Shown here: positions 5,620 through 8,420 of the stretch, in pieces | How positions within the stretch are numbered: the stretch's first letter is position 1 | How the letters are laid out: the number at the start of each line of letters is the position of its first letter | NCBI GenBank assembly: GCA_003157575.1 | Contig: PMKA01000123.1 | Coordinates: 165-8,584 of the forward strand | Length of the DNA stretch: 8,420 nt | Direction: 5' to 3' | Source: Opitutia bacterium | GTDB taxonomy: Bacteria; Verrucomicrobiota; Verrucomicrobiia; Opitutales; Opitutaceae | The notes under the pieces: model-generated | What the model was told of the DNA's origin: nothing | The model's database searches: none | Seen by the model: only the letters and a program-made list of their open reading frames with translations | Made by a program: the position numbers and the translations under genes

Positions 5620-7455
5620 ATGCGAATTCGCAGCATTTTAGTGCCGTTCGCGATCGGGCTCCTGGTGGCGCTCCAACCGGTCGTCGGTGCAAGGGCCGCG
5701 GAATTGCTCCGCAACGCGGAGTTCAGCGCTTCTGCCGACGGACGTCTGGCTGACGGCTGGCGCGATGGATCTTCGGCGCTTCCCCTGGCACCGGTCTGCG
5801 CCGTGGTGGACGATCCGGAAGAGCGCCGCCGGTTGCAGCAGGTGAGCCTCGGCCCCCTGCAGGGCGGACGGTGCCGCCTTGTGCAGACGGCCGGACCCCT
5901 TGCGGAAGGCATGTACAGGCTGAAGCTGAAATGCCGCGCCACGCTGCCGATGCAGGTGGAGCTCGTGCTGCGGACCACGGCCGCTCCGTGGACCAGTTTT
6001 GGCAGCGTGCGCGAGGGACTGCCGGCAGCGAGCTGGAAGGAGGTAACGGGTTATGCGAGGGTACCGGGGGGGCAGGCGTCGCTGGATTTCGTCGTCTTGA
6101 TCGACGACCCTGGCACCCTGGCTCTGGCTGTGGCGAGTCTTGAGCCGGTGGGCGAAGCGGAGCTGTCGGCGGACGAGCGCAAGCGTGCGGGGAGGTTGTT
6201 GGGGCCGCAGTCGCCGCCGGCTGACGAGGCGCAGGTGATCGCCGGCATCGAAGAGCGCATCCGGAACAATCGCACCGCGCCGATCACCGTATGCGTCGTG
6301 GATGCTGCCGGACATCCACGGCCGGGCGCCGTCGTCAACGTTGAGCACCTGCGTCATCGGTTCTGGTTTGGCGCCGGCTTCGACTGGGGACTCCTCAATT
6401 TGGACAAGACCCAGGCGGACCGCTGTCATCGCGAAGCCTTCACGCGGCTGTTCAATTCCGCGACCGTCCAGCTCTCCGCGGCGAATTTCGAGCCCTCGCC
6501 CGGCGCCTATTCCGACGGCGAATACGTGAAGGCGCTCGACTGGCTCGATCAGCATGGTCTGCGGGCGAGCGGCAATTCGCTCTATTGGAACATCGCCGCC
6601 CCTGCCTGGCTCGGAAAGCAGGACGCGTCGGTGGAAGCGCTTCAAAAGTGGATGGACGGCCTGCTGAGGCGCGCGACGCCGGCCGTCCTTCAGCGGATGG
6701 CGAGCGTGGACGTGTTCAACGAAGTCGTCGCGTGGGAGCGTTCTCAGACGCCGCTGACTCCGGTGTTCGCGGGCGGACGCAAGGCGGCGGTCATCGCAGA
6801 CTTCCTGCGACAGTTCAAGGCGCTGAATCCACGGACCGTTGCCATGGTCAACGACTACGACAGCACTCCGGAGTATTACGAACTCCTGAAGAATGTCCTG
6901 GAAGCGGGCGGGACGCTCAACGCGATCGGGTTGCAGAGCCACATGCACAACGGCGCCTGGTCCATCCCGCAGATGTGGAATGTCCTGAACCGGCTCGCGC
7001 TGCTGAACAGGCCGGTGTTTTTCACGGAGCTGAGCGTCGCGTCCGGGGCGCCGCGGGCCTTCAATTTCCGTCCGGCCGATCCGCCCTGGGAGACGACTCC
7101 CGGCGGCGAAGCTGCCCAGGCCGATTACCTTGAGCTGTTCTACCGGCTGGCGTACAGCCATCCCGCGGTCGGCGGGATAACCTATTGGGATTATTCCGAC
7201 AGGTCGGCATGGCTGGGTTGTCCGGTCGGGCTGTTGCGAAAGGACGGCTCAGCCAAGCCGGCCTATTGGCGGCTGGACCGGTTGATCAACCACGATTGGC
7301 GGACGCGCGGGACCTATGCTGCCGATTCAAGCGGACGTGTGGTCGTGCCGCACGCGTTCGAAGGCGAGTACCGGATTTCCGTCCGGAGCGTCGAGATCCG
7401 CAAGGAACATACGGTCGAACGGCCGCTGGCGGCGACAATCGTGGCCGGCGAGTAG
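5620..7455 (+). CDS. Secreted GH10-type glycoside hydrolase (xylanase family, divergent active site)
   Basis: The protein has 611 residues from ATG 5620. The signal peptide is about 1-26 (ILVPFAIGLLVALQPVVGARA). A beta-sandwich resembling CBM4/9/22 modules follows (about 29-170, starting LLRNAEF and ending ASLEPVG). A linker and small beta domain come next (about 205-250, TVCVVDAAGHPRPGAVVNVEH), then FWFGAGFDWG opens the GH10 barrel. Family landmarks are VDVFNEVV with acid/base Glu368, NDYD (411-414), IGLQSHMH (436-443), FFTELSV with nucleophile Glu470, and ITYWDYSDRSAWLG followed by KPAYWRL. The 102-residue spacing of the glutamates is normal for GH10. The usual ENxMKW is replaced by AANFEP (288-292 region) and RGHTLVWH by SGNSLYWN (317-324), so key subsite -1/-2 residues are lost. 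The frame is open upstream to 5305, but that part only translates REP repeats and lies before the signal peptide. The start has only a weak GGA nearby. Endo-xylanase activity is possible but not assured. Confidence 0.9.
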   Translation: MRIRSILVPFAIGLLVALQPVVGARAAELLRNAEFSASADGRLADGWRDGSSALPLAPVCAVVDDPEERRRLQQVSLGPLQGGRCRLVQTAGPLAEGMYRLKLKCRATLPMQVELVLRTTAAPWTSFGSVREGLPAASWKEVTGYARVPGGQASLDFVVLIDDPGTLALAVASLEPVGEAELSADERKRAGRLLGPQSPPADEAQVIAGIEERIRNNRTAPITVCVVDAAGHPRPGAVVNVEHLRHRFWFGAGFDWGLLNLDKTQADRCHREAFTRLFNSATVQLSAANFEPSPGAYSDGEYVKALDWLDQHGLRASGNSLYWNIAAPAWLGKQDASVEALQKWMDGLLRRATPAVLQRMASVDVFNEVVAWERSQTPLTPVFAGGRKAAVIADFLRQFKALNPRTVAMVNDYDSTPEYYELLKNVLEAGGTLNAIGLQSHMHNGAWSIPQMWNVLNRLALLNRPVFFTELSVASGAPRAFNFRPADPPWETTPGGEAAQADYLELFYRLAYSHPAVGGITYWDYSDRSAWLGCPVGLLRKDGSAKPAYWRLDRLINHDWRTRGTYAADSSGRVVVPHAFEGEYRISVRSVEIRKEHTVERPLAATIVAGE

Positions 7456-7493
7456 CAGCGTCTCTATGAAAACAGGCGGGCCAGGGCGTGGAG

Positions 7494-7513
7494 GGCGGCG
7501 CGCTGTCGCCGCC
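7494..7513 (+). terminator. Hairpin after the GH10 gene, possible terminator
   Basis: GGCGGCG (7494-7500) pairs perfectly with CGCCGCC (7507-7513) across a 6-base loop, 38 bp after the GH10 stop. No U-tract follows, so it is not a classical intrinsic terminator. It could still slow polymerase or protect the 3' end. Confidence 0.35.
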
Positions 7514-7554
7514 AGCGAATTGGGACTCGGATGCGCCGGGGCGGCGCTGCGGAA

Positions 7555-7576
7555 GTCAAACTGTCCCCCGTTTGAC
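7555..7576. promoter_or_regulatory. Inverted repeat GTCAAAC-N8-GTTTGAC upstream of clpB
   Basis: The two 7-bp arms are perfectly inverted, separated by TGTCCCCC, and the right arm contains the -35 box of the clpB promoter candidate. It is neither CIRCE (TTAGCACTC-N9-GAGTGCTAA) nor HAIR (CTTGAGT-N7-ACTCAAG), the operators of HrcA and HspR, though it has similar geometry. It may be the operator of a heat-shock repressor in this lineage. It could also be chance, since it rests on one site. Confidence 0.4.
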
Positions 7577-7601
7577 ACACCGGCGCCGTTGGGTTCATTC
7601 T
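7572..7601 (+). promoter_or_regulatory. Candidate clpB promoter
   Basis: A perfect TTGACA at 7572-7577 is followed after 18 bases by CATTCT (7596-7601), a weak -10. Transcription would begin near 7608, about 30 bases before ATG 7639. The arrangement is sigma-70-like, not a clear heat-shock sigma-32 site. The -35 overlaps the inverted repeat at 7555-7576. Confidence 0.4.
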
Positions 7602-7638
7602 GAAGGGGATTGGCGCGCGTCCTGCGTTGTCGATCTTT

Positions 7639-8420
7639 ATGGATCCCAGCAAGCTGACCGTAATGGCGCGTTCGGCGGTTGAAGAGGGGCAGAACCAGGC
7701 CCGCCGGCGCTCGAACACCGAAGTGGAGACGTGGCATCTTCTTGCTGCGTTGCTTACGCAGGAGGGCGGCATCGTGCCGGCGCTTGTTGAAAAACTCGGT
7801 CTGACCGTCGGCGCAATGCAGCTTGCGGCGGAACGTGAACTCGACCGGCTGCCCAAGGTGACGGGCAGCGTGGACGTCTCGAAGATCTATGTCTCTCAGG
7901 CGGTCAACGAGGTTCTCACAAAGGCCGAGGAGGCGGCGGGCAACCTCAAGGACGAATACGTCAGCACGGAGCACCTTTTCCTGAGCCTTGTCGACGTTGC
8001 CAAGCCTGAGTCGTTCAAGAAGTACCTCAAGAGCTTCGGACTCGACCGCGCGAAGGTCCTGAAGGCGCTGAGCGAGATCCGTGGAAACCAGCGCGTGACC
8101 TCCGACAACCCTGAGACCACCTACCAGGCGCTGGAAAAATACGGAATCGACCTCGTGCAGCAGGCGCGCAAGGGCAAGCTCGATCCGGTCATCGGACGCG
8201 ACGAGGAAATCCGCCGCGCCATCCGCATCCTTTCACGCAAGACGAAGAACAACCCCGTGTTGATCGGGGAACCCGGCGTAGGCAAGACCGCCATCGTCGA
8301 AGGCCTCGCGCAGCGCATCCTCCGCGGCGACGTCCCGGAGGGCTTGAAGGACAAGACGATCTTCGCACTCGACATGGGATCGCTCATCGCCGGGGCGAAG
8401 TACCGCGGCGAATTCGAGGA
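7639..8420 (+). CDS. clpB: ATP-dependent disaggregase ClpB, N-terminal part (cut by the window edge)
   Basis: ClpB is a cytoplasmic hexameric AAA+ ATPase that works with DnaK to pull proteins out of aggregates. The 260 visible codons contain the double Clp_N domain (about 1-150, with [16 protein letters not shown] and [12 protein letters not shown]), the linker ALEKYGIDL, then [24 protein letters not shown]1 starts with Walker A GEPGVGKT (210-217), close to positions 206-213 in E. coli, and ends at [13 protein letters not shown]. Sequence and spacing match the family closely, and the Clp_N domain and the early linker argue for ClpB over ClpA or ClpC. The rest, including NBD2 and the M-domain, lies beyond the edge. 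ATG 7639 gives the standard N-terminus; no strong Shine-Dalgarno precedes it, only GAAGGGG about 30 bases upstream. It has its own promoter candidate and no functional link to the upstream hydrolases. Confidence 0.96.
   Translation, partial: MDPSKLTVMARSAVEEGQNQARRRSNTEVETWHLLAALLTQEGGIVPALVEKLGLTVGAMQLAAERELDRLPKVTGSVDVSKIYVSQAVNEVLTKAEEAAGNLKDEYVSTEHLFLSLVDVAKPESFKKYLKSFGLDRAKVLKALSEIRGNQRVTSDNPETTYQALEKYGIDLVQQARKGKLDPVIGRDEEIRRAIRILSRKTKNNPVLIGEPGVGKTAIVEGLAQRILRGDVPEGLKDKTIFALDMGSLIAGAKYRGEFE

Noticed and set aside
5638..7161. Minus-strand frame of 507 codons
   Set aside because: Antisense to the GH10 gene, which has all family motifs; the minus-strand peptide is Arg/His-rich without domains.

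Overview
The window is GC-rich bacterial chromosome with strong G/C preference at third codon positions. It carries two secreted glycoside hydrolases, a large periplasmic-propeller sensor kinase and the start of clpB. The mix of a ligand-propeller/Y_Y_Y histidine kinase, a GH59 enzyme of the animal galactocerebrosidase type, a divergent GH10 enzyme and GTAGGAGC-type REP hairpins suggests a polysaccharide-degrading Verrucomicrobiota member (Opitutaceae-like) or a related PVC-group bacterium. This assignment is an inference; there is no rRNA or other marker to prove it.

Layout. (1) Positions 1-2550, minus strand: the N-terminal 850 codons of a sensor histidine kinase with signal peptide, seven-bladed-type propeller repeats, Y_Y_Y domain, one membrane segment and the HisKA H-box, cut by the left window edge exactly at the H-box. 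(2) 2551-2836: a short intergenic region holding one REP hairpin and a small palindrome. (3) 2837-4936, minus strand: a complete GH59 glycosidase of about 699 residues with both catalytic glutamates and the C-terminal lectin-like domain. (4) 4937-5619: a long divergent intergenic region with a LacI-operator-like dyad over a possible GH59 promoter, followed by two REP hairpin units just before the next gene. (5) 5620-7455, plus strand: a complete secreted GH10-type protein of 611 residues whose catalytic glutamates are present but whose usual substrate-contact residues are changed. (6) 7456-7638: a hairpin and a promoter with an inverted repeat over its -35 box. (7) 7639-8420, plus strand: the N-terminal 260 residues of ClpB, running off the right edge.

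How the parts may work together. The sensor lies downstream of and codirectional with GH59, and GH10 is divergent from GH59. The natural reading is a small carbohydrate-use locus in which the sensor detects an oligosaccharide in the periplasm and controls the two exported hydrolases. No transporter or SusC/D-like pair is visible. clpB looks like an unrelated housekeeping stress gene that marks the end of the locus.

Many long open frames lie antisense to these four genes (for example plus-strand frames over 10-798, 865-2505, 2573-3922 and 3926-5041, and a minus-strand frame over 5638-7161). They are shadows produced by high GC and were not annotated.
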